The notes under the pieces were generated by a model, which worked only from the letters and a program-made list of their open reading frames with translations, had not been told where the DNA came from and searched no databases. Shown here in pieces: positions 36,442 to 45,057 of a stretch of DNA of 64,000 bases. Source of the stretch: Synechococcus sp. PCC 7335 (GTDB taxonomy: Bacteria; Cyanobacteriota; Cyanobacteriia; Phormidesmidales; Phormidesmidaceae); NCBI RefSeq assembly GCF_000155595.1, contig NZ_DS989904.1, positions 1,296,854 through 1,360,853 of the forward strand, read 5' to 3'. Both the position numbers and the translations under genes were made by a program. Position 1 is the stretch's first letter. Each line of letters begins with the position of its first letter.

Positions 36442-36891
36442 CTATTCCGCTGCCGGTGCGATCTCGACATCTACAGCGACAGACTCAACGCCTAGAATCT
36501 CTCCTGCCAAGGGTTCAATCGTTTCGTATTCTTTCTCACTAGGAACGGTTCCTGATATTGCGACGTTGCCATCTTCAGCATCAATCGTCAGCTTACCTCT
36601 AGGAATATTCGCCTCTAGCTTGGCGCGGACCTCACTCTCTATATCAGAATCAGCACGTTCCCCTTCATCGCCTAAGACTTCATTGCGCTGCTCACGCGCT
36701 CTAATATCAGAATCGAGCTGAGCCTGACGTACTTCGCTCTCTGCATCTTCTACAGTCTCTTCTACAGCAGCAGGGGTTTCAACCTCGCCGCCTACATCCG
36801 ATGGAGCGTCGGCACTTGTTCTTGCTGTATCGCAAGCAGCAACCCCTAGCATCAAGACGCCAGCAAGCACTGTCGTTATTGTCTTCTTCAT
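36442..36891 (-). CDS. BON-domain lipoprotein
   Basis: 149 residues. The N-terminus MKKTITTVLAGVLMLGVAAC is a lipoprotein signal peptide with a cysteine acceptor at residue 20. An acidic linker follows, then one BON domain (about 85-145: VRAKLEANIPRGKLTIDAED then GNVAISGTVPSEKEYE), a fold that binds membranes or envelope components. It precedes the YsnF-like gene and may be co-transcribed as an envelope-stress unit. Function by family only. Confidence 0.88.
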   Translation of the reverse strand: MKKTITTVLAGVLMLGVAACDTARTSADAPSDVGGEVETPAAVEETVEDAESEVRQAQLDSDIRAREQRNEVLGDEGERADSDIESEVRAKLEANIPRGKLTIDAEDGNVAISGTVPSEKEYETIEPLAGEILGVESVAVDVEIAPAAE

Positions 36892-37378
36892 TCCTATATC
36901 TCTTAAAAACTGCGTAGCTCGTATGAGCTTCTACCCGGCTACCTATCCTTAAAGGCCGAAATATTATCGCCTCTAGTATGTACGGTGGATTTGCCTAACT
37001 CCTATACCTCTCTGACCATATGCATCTCTAACTATAGAAAGAGAAGTTAAGTGCTATATAGTGAGCTAGCCGCCGAAGATATAGTGCCCTAAACGGAATG
37101 TTTAGTAGCAATCAGCAGTCTCTCCACAGGTCATATCCCTTTTGAAGCCGAGTTTGAATAGCTCCAAAGATGCCTGTCCGTTATATACAACAATACTCAA
37201 ATTCTTCTATGAAACTTCTATTTTCTCTGGCCTTATAGACGTTTGTTCTCGATACGTTGTGTGAACAAGTTCGATCATCTCCAGCAGATTAAGGATGCTG
37301 TGGTGGGGTCTGGTATATTGCGTCTCGTAGAGTTACGAATTCTCTTGCAGAGTTTCTCATGGCGAAGTGTCTATTGCC
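36892..37378. other. 487-bp gap, no gene seen
   Basis: Lies between the start of the BON lipoprotein gene and the end of a small exported protein gene, all minus strand. Plus-strand frames here are short, overlap the next gene antisense and have no recognisable families. The promoter of the BON/YsnF unit must be inside. I see no strong hairpin or repeat. Confidence 0.4.
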
Positions 37379-37666
37379 TTATCTGCCTGCGATCGCGCTT
37401 GGCAAAGCTACTTGGTTTTCTGCTGTTGCAGCTTCAGCCTGCCTTTGCTTCAAGGAACCTACTGTGTCGAAGGACTGGTTACTGAGCTGATCTCTCTGGC
37501 GAGTGCGAAAGTTTTGAGTGATGTCCTCTATCTCTACGACTTCACCGCTACGCACTTGTACGGTAGTGACTCTGAATTCGACGGCCTTAGCGGTAGGAGA
37601 AAGGGCGATCACACCCATCATAGCAAGACCAAAAGCGTTGAGTAGTTGACGGCTGATCGGTTGCAT
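37379..37666 (-). CDS. small exported protein, paralogue A
   Basis: 95 residues with a signal peptide (MQPISRQLLNAFGLAMMGVI, then ALSPTAKA) and a mature start VEFRVTTVQ followed by EVVEIEDITQNF. AAGGAACTAAGTT precedes the ATG. The mature N-terminal half aligns with the next gene upstream (VDFVFTTVQ, DEVVEIDDVTRNF), so the two are tandem paralogues. The C-terminal half is polar and variable. No family recognised; a periplasmic or lumenal location is inferred from the signal peptide. Confidence 0.75.
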   Translation of the reverse strand: MQPISRQLLNAFGLAMMGVIALSPTAKAVEFRVTTVQVRSGEVVEIEDITQNFRTRQRDQLSNQSFDTVGSLKQRQAEAATAENQVALPSAIAGR

Positions 37667-37812
37667 AACTTAGTTCCTTAAATCAAGTCGGTGATTAACT
37701 TCATTGATTTGAGAATGCCACCAGCTTGATTGTGTTGCCTGAGCCTACCTTAAAAGCTAAATAAGCCCTACTGACGGCTTTTCACCAGCTATGCATAGGC
37801 AGCCATCAGCTG

Positions 37813-38133
37813 CTACTCAGAAAGCCCTGGGCCTTCATTCTGTGTAGACGGTTTTAGGGCATCTGCTTGTTCGCCTTCTAAGGGAGCTGCTTCTGATGGT
37901 TGATCTTCGCCCTCTACCGCTTCTGTTTCTTGGTTTAGCCGTTCTCTTTGTAGTTCTTGAAAGTTTCGAGTGACGTCATCTATCTCTACGACTTCGTCCT
38001 CTGCAACGCCACCCGGGCGCTCTTGTACCGTGGTAAAAACAAAATCGACGGCGCTAGCAGGAGGTGCGATCGCCAATCCACTGACCGTCATCAAGACAAA
38101 AGACCTAAACAGTTGATGCATACTGTGCCTCAT
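37813..38133 (-). CDS. small exported protein, paralogue B
   Basis: 106 residues with a signal peptide (SFVLMTVSGLAIAPPASA) and mature start VDFVFTTVQERPGG. Compared with paralogue A it has a few extra residues before VVEIDDVTRNFQELQRERLNQE and a longer acidic tail rich in Glu, Gln and Pro. The leader AAGGAACTTTAGCG before ATG 38133 matches that of paralogue A, which supports this start over the ATG at 38121. Both lie downstream of the SNF2 helicase gene on the same strand but 136 bp away. Function unknown. Confidence 0.75.
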   Translation of the reverse strand: MRHSMHQLFRSFVLMTVSGLAIAPPASAVDFVFTTVQERPGGVAEDEVVEIDDVTRNFQELQRERLNQETEAVEGEDQPSEAAPLEGEQADALKPSTQNEGPGLSE

Positions 38134-38268
38134 CGCTAAAGTTCCTTTCAGAAGTCTGGTCCTTAATTCACTTCACGATGCCGATCGTTCCTTACTAAAA
38201 GATGAGGGGATCGCTAGATCTACACAAAAATACATGGATCATTACAGTCGTCAGACACTCAATGTTGC

Positions 38269-41200
38269 CTACGTTGTTTCTACCAAAATTACCCCCGCTG
38301 CTAGTTCTCTTTGGTCAGAGACCACATCGTCTCGTTTTTGTTGAATACTAATCAGCTTTACTTCTAGCTCTCTATTCACTTTGTTTAGCTGCCCTTGCGT
38401 TGCAGGAATGATGCGAGTTTTTCCAGATTGCTTGAATCTCTCTATCCGAGCGGCCAGTTCATGCTGTTTTCTTTCTGCGAAGGCACGGGCACTTTTTTCT
38501 TGAATGTCGCAGCGGCTGTCGTTTTCTTCGTAAAAGTCCTCTAGCGCTTTCCCAAAGGAGTCTTCTAAATCCTCTCTGCAGCGAGCTTGTGCTTCTATAA
38601 CGCTGTTAATATCTTGGATGAAGCTGCTTGCGTTGGGTTTGATCTGACCAACTCGCACCAGCGTTGAAAGGACAGACTCTGAGACCTGAGCGTCTAGCAG
38701 TTGATTATTCCCTACATTGATTAGCTTATAGGCAATTTGACTCTCTGTTCTAAGTCCTGTAAACGTCCACAGGTAAACGGCGTAAGCATAGAGACCAGCT
38801 TCCAGGTTGCTTTGTTCAGGAGTGGTGTGGATAGCGGAGACGGGATGAAGCGTTTGAGCGGCCGTGGCGTAGCGATCGCGTATCCATAGGATTAGAGGGT
38901 GAGTTGAGTCTAGTAGCTCGTTACGCTTGCCCATACTGCCCTTTATCTTAGGATCGAAAAAGCAGCTTACGGGCCCGCTGGACTTATGGAGTTGCGTAGG
39001 CGTGGCACAGCGATTTTGAGATATAAAAAACTGCAGATCGACCTTAGCTTTCTCGGATAGTGTGATATCAAACAAGCTAGAGTCTTGCTGCAAAGTGATG
39101 ACTGTTCCTGGGTAGTACCGGGAAAAACAGTCTTGGACAAAGGCATAGACCTCATCAGGCTGTAGCCATCTGCCTTTCGCCTTGCTCTCCTCAATCGCCT
39201 CTAGAATATGGTCAGAAAAGGCCAGCATATTTACAGCTTCCTTTTCTAGATTATCTTGAAGGAGCCGTTTATTCTCTAGCGCTGTCGCCGTTTGCTCAAT
39301 TCTAAGTCGTTCTTCTTCAGGGGTAAGGGTTTCTTCAAACAGCTCTAGCATCAGGTTTTCCGTCATCTCACCTAAGATGCTTTCAATATCGCCTACGCTT
39401 TCTTCAAAAATGCGAATTCGCTTATATAGCCGCTCTAAGATCTCAGCTTCAACCGTGTCTTTCAGGCTAAAGTTTACTATCGAAATTCGCTCGGCTTTTT
39501 GATTGAGTCTGTCTAGTCGGCCAATCCGCTGCTCTACCCGCATCGGATTCCAGGGCAGATCGTAGTTCACCAAAAAACGACAGTGCTGTAAGTCAATACC
39601 CTCGCTGCCTACTTCAGATGATAGCAGCACCGAAGGTCCCTCCGGTTGGCGAAATTGCTGAACGACTTCCCACTTGCGATCGCCCATATCACCCATGATT
39701 AGGCCCGTTGAAATGCCTGCTGCGTTCAGCCGACGCGCTAAATATTTCAACGTACCTCGAAAATAAGCAAAGATTACAAACTTTTGGGCCGAATCTTTTG
39801 CTAATTCACTGTCTAAAAAATCTTTAAGCTTGTTGTACTTACTGTCTTGCGCTTCTAAATCTAGGATACTTACTCGGTTAAAGCAAAGTGAGACAGTCGA
39901 AGAATTTTGTATTTCAGCGGCTTTGTGTAGCCGAGAAGCAATCCCCATATCTTCCCAAAGAGATTCTTCTACCAGACCTTTGAGGCTGTGATCCGCTCGC
40001 CAGGTTTCTAGTGCGGCTACCATACAGCTTGCCATCTGCCGCTGACGAGCAATTAAGCTCAATAGCGACACTCCTTTCTTGCCTTTGGTTTGACTGCGGA
40101 TTGCTTCGGTCACTTCATCGTAGAATTTTCGCTCTAGCGGTGAAAACTCGACGGTCAGCGTTTGAGGATCGCGCTTGACCCTATTGGGTAAAACGTCTCG
40201 CTTACGGCTGCGAGTAATATATTGTCCTAGCAGAGAAGATTTTTCTAGCTTGTAGCCTAGCTCTACTCGATCCGATTCTTCCAGCTTTACTGTGTCTGTG
40301 AGCGATTGTTCTAATTTCTCTTTGACCTGATTCAGCAGATAGCTATCTTTGAAATAGTGAGATTCTAATGCTTTATTGACAGCATCTCTTGCTTTCTTCG
40401 GCTCTGGTGGGCTAGCCCATAGATATCTCAGGGCCCTCATAACTGGCTGATTAGCACCTAACATGGTGCTGAAAATGTCTTCACTAAAAAAGTCGTCTGG
40501 ACTAATCAGCCGTAGCAGTTGAAATAGATTGGAGTTGTCAATCTGGACAGGGGTGGCTGTGAGCAGCAGTAGATAGCGCGAAGCATCACGGATAAGCCGA
40601 CCGACCAGATTGCTAGCAGTCGCTGCGTTTCTTAGATAGTGAGCTTCGTCAATGACAGCGAGATCAAACAAACCAAACTCATCATTGGCAGGGTTGGCGT
40701 CTAGCAATCGGGCTAATTCGGCTCGGGTATTTTTGGTGTTGATATCTTCCCAATTGCCGCTAGGTCGTAAGCCTTCTAGACTAGCAATACAGGCAAACGA
40801 CTGATTTTGCTGGCTTTCCAAGCAAAGTTTAGTACGCCCCAGTAAGTCTTTCGCATCGACAATCTCGGCAAAAATATTGAACCGCTGGGCAAGATCGTCT
40901 TTCCACTTTTGACGCAGCATCGCCGGGCAGACAATCAGTATCCGTCTGGCATCAGCGCGGGTCTGAAGTTCTTTCCAAATGTACATCGCTTCAATGGTCT
41001 TGCCCAGCCCCACTTCATCGGCAATCAAAAGTCTACCGACTGGAGAATCTAGAAGCTTTAGAACGGGTTTGAACTGATGCGCGTAGAAGTCTGTTTGACT
41101 AGACTCCATGCTATAGAACACATTGGTCAGCTCGCCTTTTATCTTTTCAAAAGTAAGGATTCTTCTTAGATCAGCAGGCCCGCCAAACCGTCCTTGTTTG

Positions 41201-41424
41201 AGAAGTTCTTCTACACTTTCATCTTCACTACAAAGCTCTAGTAAGTTCTTAGGCTTAAAGATTCTCTCAGCCGGTCCAAACCGAATTTCGACTAGTGTAC
41301 GGGTACCCGCTTGGCGTACTTTACCTGTAGTTTTACCACGTCTGCCGGGGTTAGCCTTGATTCGAACATCCTGATCAGGCTGTTTAGGGTCCCAGTCATT
41401 GACGCTTCGAGAGGACTTAATCAT
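38269..41424 (-). CDS. SNF2/RapA-like superfamily 2 DNA helicase
   Basis: 1051 residues. The helicase core shows motif I ADEVGLGKT (about 135-143), Q-like YAHQFKPV upstream, motif II DEAH (259-262), motif III LLLTATPVQ (about 286-294), motif V SSEVGSEGIDL (about 602-612) and motif VI QRIGRLDR (632-639). This is the SNF2/RapA (HepA) class that translocates on double-stranded DNA. The N-terminal ~80 residues are basic and beta-like (KVRQAGTRTLVEIRFG), possibly an SH3-like module. The ~400-residue C-terminus is helical and of no recognised family, ending with a coiled coil. It starts 46 bp after the Hsp70-like gene and is almost surely in its operon. It lacks the RapA N-terminal Tudor pair as far as I can judge. 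Confidence 0.92.
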   Translation of the reverse strand: MIKSSRSVNDWDPKQPDQDVRIKANPGRRGKTTGKVRQAGTRTLVEIRFGPAERIFKPKNLLELCSEDESVEELLKQGRFGGPADLRRILTFEKIKGELTNVFYSMESSQTDFYAHQFKPVLKLLDSPVGRLLIADEVGLGKTIEAMYIWKELQTRADARRILIVCPAMLRQKWKDDLAQRFNIFAEIVDAKDLLGRTKLCLESQQNQSFACIASLEGLRPSGNWEDINTKNTRAELARLLDANPANDEFGLFDLAVIDEAHYLRNAATASNLVGRLIRDASRYLLLLTATPVQIDNSNLFQLLRLISPDDFFSEDIFSTMLGANQPVMRALRYLWASPPEPKKARDAVNKALESHYFKDSYLLNQVKEKLEQSLTDTVKLEESDRVELGYKLEKSSLLGQYITRSRKRDVLPNRVKRDPQTLTVEFSPLERKFYDEVTEAIRSQTKGKKGVSLLSLIARQRQMASCMVAALETWRADHSLKGLVEESLWEDMGIASRLHKAAEIQNSSTVSLCFNRVSILDLEAQDSKYNKLKDFLDSELAKDSAQKFVIFAYFRGTLKYLARRLNAAGISTGLIMGDMGDRKWEVVQQFRQPEGPSVLLSSEVGSEGIDLQHCRFLVNYDLPWNPMRVEQRIGRLDRLNQKAERISIVNFSLKDTVEAEILERLYKRIRIFEESVGDIESILGEMTENLMLELFEETLTPEEERLRIEQTATALENKRLLQDNLEKEAVNMLAFSDHILEAIEESKAKGRWLQPDEVYAFVQDCFSRYYPGTVITLQQDSSLFDITLSEKAKVDLQFFISQNRCATPTQLHKSSGPVSCFFDPKIKGSMGKRNELLDSTHPLILWIRDRYATAAQTLHPVSAIHTTPEQSNLEAGLYAYAVYLWTFTGLRTESQIAYKLINVGNNQLLDAQVSESVLSTLVRVGQIKPNASSFIQDINSVIEAQARCREDLEDSFGKALEDFYEENDSRCDIQEKSARAFAERKQHELAARIERFKQSGKTRIIPATQGQLNKVNRELEVKLISIQQKRDDVVSDQRELAAGVILVETT

Positions 41425-41470
41425 CTATCTGCCTATCTGCAAAGAAGAACGAAAGCATAAGAGTAGATGC

Positions 41471-43765
41471 TTACATCAAATCACGGCTATCTTCGTATCT
41501 TTCGGGTGTATGCTCAGAGATTTCTGCGCCTGATTCTATCGTCTGGAACTGGCTAGGCAGTCTGATCTCGGGATTCTCTCCTTCAGGAATACAAAGACCA
41601 TAGGCGATCGCGAATCGGTTGAAATCTTTTTCGTCTAATCCGTTGACAACAAGATCTTGTGGCGTTGGAATCTGCCGCAGCTTGTAGGGAGGAATATCGG
41701 CATTCCCTTGCTTAAATTCGCTATGGGTCGCTTCGATAGTATCTGGAAAGAATTCCGTATTGCCGCCGCCGCCACCAATGAACACCTTTAAATTTTCTCC
41801 TATGTCTTTCTCGACAGAGAACTGTCGTATCTGTTGATGTTTTTCATTGCCATCCATCACTACCTCAGCTACCATGCTTTGGATCTTGTTGCGCGTTCTA
41901 CTATTCTGAAGCTGCTCACTGTGGGGACTATTAGACGGATCGCTAAGAAAGTGGCGAACGCTCTCAGGTGCTAGCTGTAGCTCGTCAGCAGTTTTTTCAA
42001 CAAAAGCACTCACACCTAGGGGCTCTACTTTACCGATATAGCAGTCTACTTTTCGACTGCCGTCGGTGCGATTGAAAATAAAAGCGGCTCCATCTAGCGT
42101 ACCATCACCAATATCAAAGAAGGTGTAGAACCCTTCCTGCGCCTGACGTGAGTTGATAAAAGACCACATCGCTGCGACAATCTCTGGGGTTGTCGTGCAA
42201 TCTAGCTGATTAATTTGTTCTTCTGTTTGAGCCCATTTTTCTAGATGCTTGGTCAACCGATTGAGGCTGCTGATAGTCAATGCTGATGTGTCGATGTCGC
42301 TACTTTTGATCAGCCAGGCGATCGCCAACACCTGCTCAAATGTCTTCAGAGCTTTGGAATCACAGTACTCTACAGGAACCCCTAGATTCACGCTCCAGCG
42401 TACGGTTCTATTCGCAAAAATTTCCGGTCTGTTCTGAATAGCCCACTGCTGAGACCGTGCTATCACCTGGCTTAGATAATAGGCGCATAAGCTTTTAACG
42501 GTTTCGTCATCATCTAGCTCAGCGATCTTTTCTAGTCGCCATTCCGCTTGCGCTTCGTCTGAATTCTCTTTATTGAGATCAATCGCTGCTAGCCGCATTT
42601 TGATGTAATCAATATTCTGTTGGATTGGCCGATTACAGGCTCGCCATTCTGTTACTGTTAATCCTGTCAGCAAGGTTCCATCTTCCAAGATGGCCAACCG
42701 AGTCGGCATCAGAGTTTCATCTAGGTCCAATGCGCTGTCTGTCAACCCAGTAAAAGTAACGACTTCCGCCTGCTCTAATGCTAAATCTCTTAGGCAAACT
42801 TTGGTATAGCCTGTTCCAAAGTCTATTCCTAAATTAATGTCTAGGTCGAAGTTATCGTCTGTCGGCAGTTGGGGCACAACATGACTAAAATCCGGTTCGA
42901 CGTCAGTATTTGCTGTTTTGGTTTCTGTTGAATCTAACCCGTCATCTGTTTGGTTAGATAGCTGTAAAGCGATCGCCTCAATTCTTGTTCTCAAACTTTC
43001 AATAACGATAGATAATTCAGACAGTTCAGAGCTTGTCTCTAGGCGAAGTTCTAACTGAGATATTCTCTCTGCGACTGTGGCTTTCTCGTCGTTGGCTCGC
43101 TGCTGTGCTTTGCGAATTTGATCGGTTTGTCGATCTGTGGCTGCTACTGTTTGACTAGATAGTGTGTTGAAGTCATCTCGTATATTCGCCAGCGCGGTAT
43201 CTATCTGCGCCCTCGATTGAGCCAAAGCTGCGGTTAAGTTCGCAACCTCTAGTCTGACTTGATCGCTCTCATCCTTTGCTGCTAGTGATGCTTGCCCCTG
43301 CTCACCTAGTCCTGTCTGAATTGTTTGCAACGCTATGCTAATGCGATTGAGTTCGCCTTCAACGACTGCCAACTTCTGTGTTTGTCTTGATATATCAGCG
43401 CGAAGCGTCTCGACGAGCTGAGTAAAGGTCTCTGCTTCTGCGCTGTTTTGCTGGGCAACTGCCTGAGTAAGTTTTTCGATCTCCTCTTGATAGTTCAGTC
43501 CTTGCTGCTCTACTTCGGATAGTCGCTGTTCAGCTTGGTGTGCTAGAGATGCAAGGTCCTGTGCTTTTTTAGCCTCATTTTGGATGATTTTATCTAGCTG
43601 CCGCGATCGCTGCTGGCGAGCAATCAAACTGAGCACGGCAGAAACTGACAGAGGCACGACAGCGTAGATAGCTTGCTGGGTCGTGAAAGCCGCGATCACA
43701 CCAACAACAGAAGCTGACACAGATACGTACTCGGCAAAGCGTACAAGCCTACGACTGATCGGCAT
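41471..43765 (-). CDS. membrane-anchored coiled-coil protein with Hsp70/actin-fold ATPase domain
   Basis: I use ATG 43765 (MPISRRLVRFAEYVSV; 764 residues), because it places the membrane region at the N-terminus; the frame opens at 43840. Two hydrophobic segments (about 12-28 and 31-49) are followed by a long predicted coiled coil (about 52-270, Gln/Glu/Ala-rich heptads). An acidic linker leads to an actin-like ATPase domain (about 308-760) with phosphate-1 motif NLGIDFGTGYTKVCL (about 311-325), phosphate-2 motif FFDIGDGTLDGAAF and adenosine motif VFIGGGGGNTEFF. It lacks an Hsp70 substrate-binding domain, so a classical chaperone is unlikely. It precedes the SNF2 helicase in a two-gene unit; a nucleotide-switched membrane scaffold is inferred. 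Confidence 0.88.
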   Translation of the reverse strand: MPISRRLVRFAEYVSVSASVVGVIAAFTTQQAIYAVVPLSVSAVLSLIARQQRSRQLDKIIQNEAKKAQDLASLAHQAEQRLSEVEQQGLNYQEEIEKLTQAVAQQNSAEAETFTQLVETLRADISRQTQKLAVVEGELNRISIALQTIQTGLGEQGQASLAAKDESDQVRLEVANLTAALAQSRAQIDTALANIRDDFNTLSSQTVAATDRQTDQIRKAQQRANDEKATVAERISQLELRLETSSELSELSIVIESLRTRIEAIALQLSNQTDDGLDSTETKTANTDVEPDFSHVVPQLPTDDNFDLDINLGIDFGTGYTKVCLRDLALEQAEVVTFTGLTDSALDLDETLMPTRLAILEDGTLLTGLTVTEWRACNRPIQQNIDYIKMRLAAIDLNKENSDEAQAEWRLEKIAELDDDETVKSLCAYYLSQVIARSQQWAIQNRPEIFANRTVRWSVNLGVPVEYCDSKALKTFEQVLAIAWLIKSSDIDTSALTISSLNRLTKHLEKWAQTEEQINQLDCTTTPEIVAAMWSFINSRQAQEGFYTFFDIGDGTLDGAAFIFNRTDGSRKVDCYIGKVEPLGVSAFVEKTADELQLAPESVRHFLSDPSNSPHSEQLQNSRTRNKIQSMVAEVVMDGNEKHQQIRQFSVEKDIGENLKVFIGGGGGNTEFFPDTIEATHSEFKQGNADIPPYKLRQIPTPQDLVVNGLDEKDFNRFAIAYGLCIPEGENPEIRLPSQFQTIESGAEISEHTPERYEDSRDLM

Positions 43766-43821
43766 GATGTATAGGAAAAACGAAGAGTATTCGGATCGTA
43801 TCAAACGGCATAGGTTTGGCC

Positions 43822-43846
43822 ACCCGTAGGCGCAGAGCATACGGGT
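43822..43846. promoter_or_regulatory. inverted repeat upstream of the Hsp70-like/SNF2 unit
   Basis: ACCCGTA (43822-43828) and TACGGGT (43840-43846) form a perfect 7-bp dyad with an 11-bp spacer, about 57 bp before ATG 43765. It could be an operator. It overlaps the alternative upstream start at 43840. Confidence 0.35.
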
Positions 43847-44034
43847 AGCAAATGTTCTCTAGTTGCCTCTAGTAGGAGAGAAAAGTAGTCAGCTAACGTA
43901 CGGAGGTAAGTCCTTTTTGAGAATGCGCATCCAACAAACCCATTCAGTAGAGTGTGATAGACAAAGCGGTAATGTTAGCTAGGCGATAAGTGCATCGTAG
44001 AGCTGGGTTCCGGCACAATGTAATCACCCTACCG

Positions 44035-44943
44035 CTAGTCCCAATTTTCGCGGCGCAGCAAAGGATTGATAAACTCGTTGAGTCCTTCGCCGATGAGTGA
44101 TAGTCCGGTTACCATCATCGTAATTGCCAATCCTGGGAACAGAGCTGTCCACCAGATCCCAGTTGGTAATGCATCCAACGCCTGTCGTAAAGAGTCGCCC
44201 CACTCGGGCACGGACTCTGGTAGCCCTAAGCCTAAAAAACCCAAACCCCCCAAGATCAAAACGGCATCCGCCGCGTTTAGCGTGAACAGAACAGGAACAC
44301 TTTGCACCACATTCAAGAACAAATAGCGAGAAAGAACTGCCCATGTAGATGCGCCCATAGACTGCGCCGCTTCGATAAACAGCTCTGTCTTCACGCTTAC
44401 CGTATGGTTACGCACCACCCGGTAATACTGCGGCACATATGCAATCGACAGCGCCACTGCCGCGTTTAGTACGCCGCGACCAACGACAAATGCTAGCGTT
44501 ACTGACAGCAGCAGCCCTGGCAGCGTGTAGATCGTATCCATAAGAAACAGCAGTGCCCGGTCTATTTTGCCACCTAGATAGCCACTGAGCATTCCTAAAG
44601 GAACGCCTACCACCACACTCATCGCCGTTGCTAACAGCACTACTCGCCAAGCAGCTCTAGTGCCGAACAGCGTTCGAGAAAATACGTCATAGCCCTGGCG
44701 GCTAGTGCCAAACCAATGTGCTGCCGAGGGTGGTTCATGAATTGGGTTAGTCAGGCCAGCGGTCGGATCTTGTATCCAGCCCCAGCTTTGCATCAGCGGC
44801 GCGAATAGCGCTACGAAGACGAAGATTGCTGTGATCGCAATACCGATATACATCAGCATCACCGAAATGGTCAGCGGCGAAGACTTGCTAGATTTACTGC
44901 CAAACAATCCACCAAATAAGCTACGCCGCGTTTCTTGAGCCAT
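44035..44943 (-). CDS. ABC transporter permease, DppC/OppC type
   Basis: Inner-membrane permease of a dipeptide/oligopeptide/nickel-type ABC importer. 302 residues with six membrane segments, the HWFGTSRQGYDVFSRTLFGTR N-terminal motif (seen as FGTSRQGYDVFSRTLFG) and the EAA loop EAAQSMGASTWAVLSRYLF. A ~25-residue Ser/Lys-rich cytoplasmic leader comes first. DppB, the ATPases and a binding protein are not nearby, so it must work with subunits encoded elsewhere. Ligand unknown. Confidence 0.92.
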   Translation of the reverse strand: MAQETRRSLFGGLFGSKSSKSSPLTISVMLMYIGIAITAIFVFVALFAPLMQSWGWIQDPTAGLTNPIHEPPSAAHWFGTSRQGYDVFSRTLFGTRAAWRVVLLATAMSVVVGVPLGMLSGYLGGKIDRALLFLMDTIYTLPGLLLSVTLAFVVGRGVLNAAVALSIAYVPQYYRVVRNHTVSVKTELFIEAAQSMGASTWAVLSRYLFLNVVQSVPVLFTLNAADAVLILGGLGFLGLGLPESVPEWGDSLRQALDALPTGIWWTALFPGLAITMMVTGLSLIGEGLNEFINPLLRRENWD

Positions 44944-45057
44944 GATCTGCCAAGTGAAGCTATTGCATCAGAGAAGTCGGCCTTCATTGTCGCAGGAATT
45001 GACCGATTCGTGCGCTTTATGCTTGATCCTTCAGCGCCTGATGAAAGGCTCTAAAGT

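Noticed and set aside
38269-41424. SNF2 helicase as RNA polymerase recycling factor RapA
   Set aside because: The motor motifs fit the RapA class, but the N-terminal arrangement and C-terminus differ, and the operon partner is a membrane Hsp70-like protein. RapA remains an alternative, not the call.
41471-43765. Hsp70-like protein as a DnaK chaperone
   Set aside because: The actin-fold domain is C-terminal, no substrate-binding domain follows, and the N-terminus is membrane plus coiled coil.
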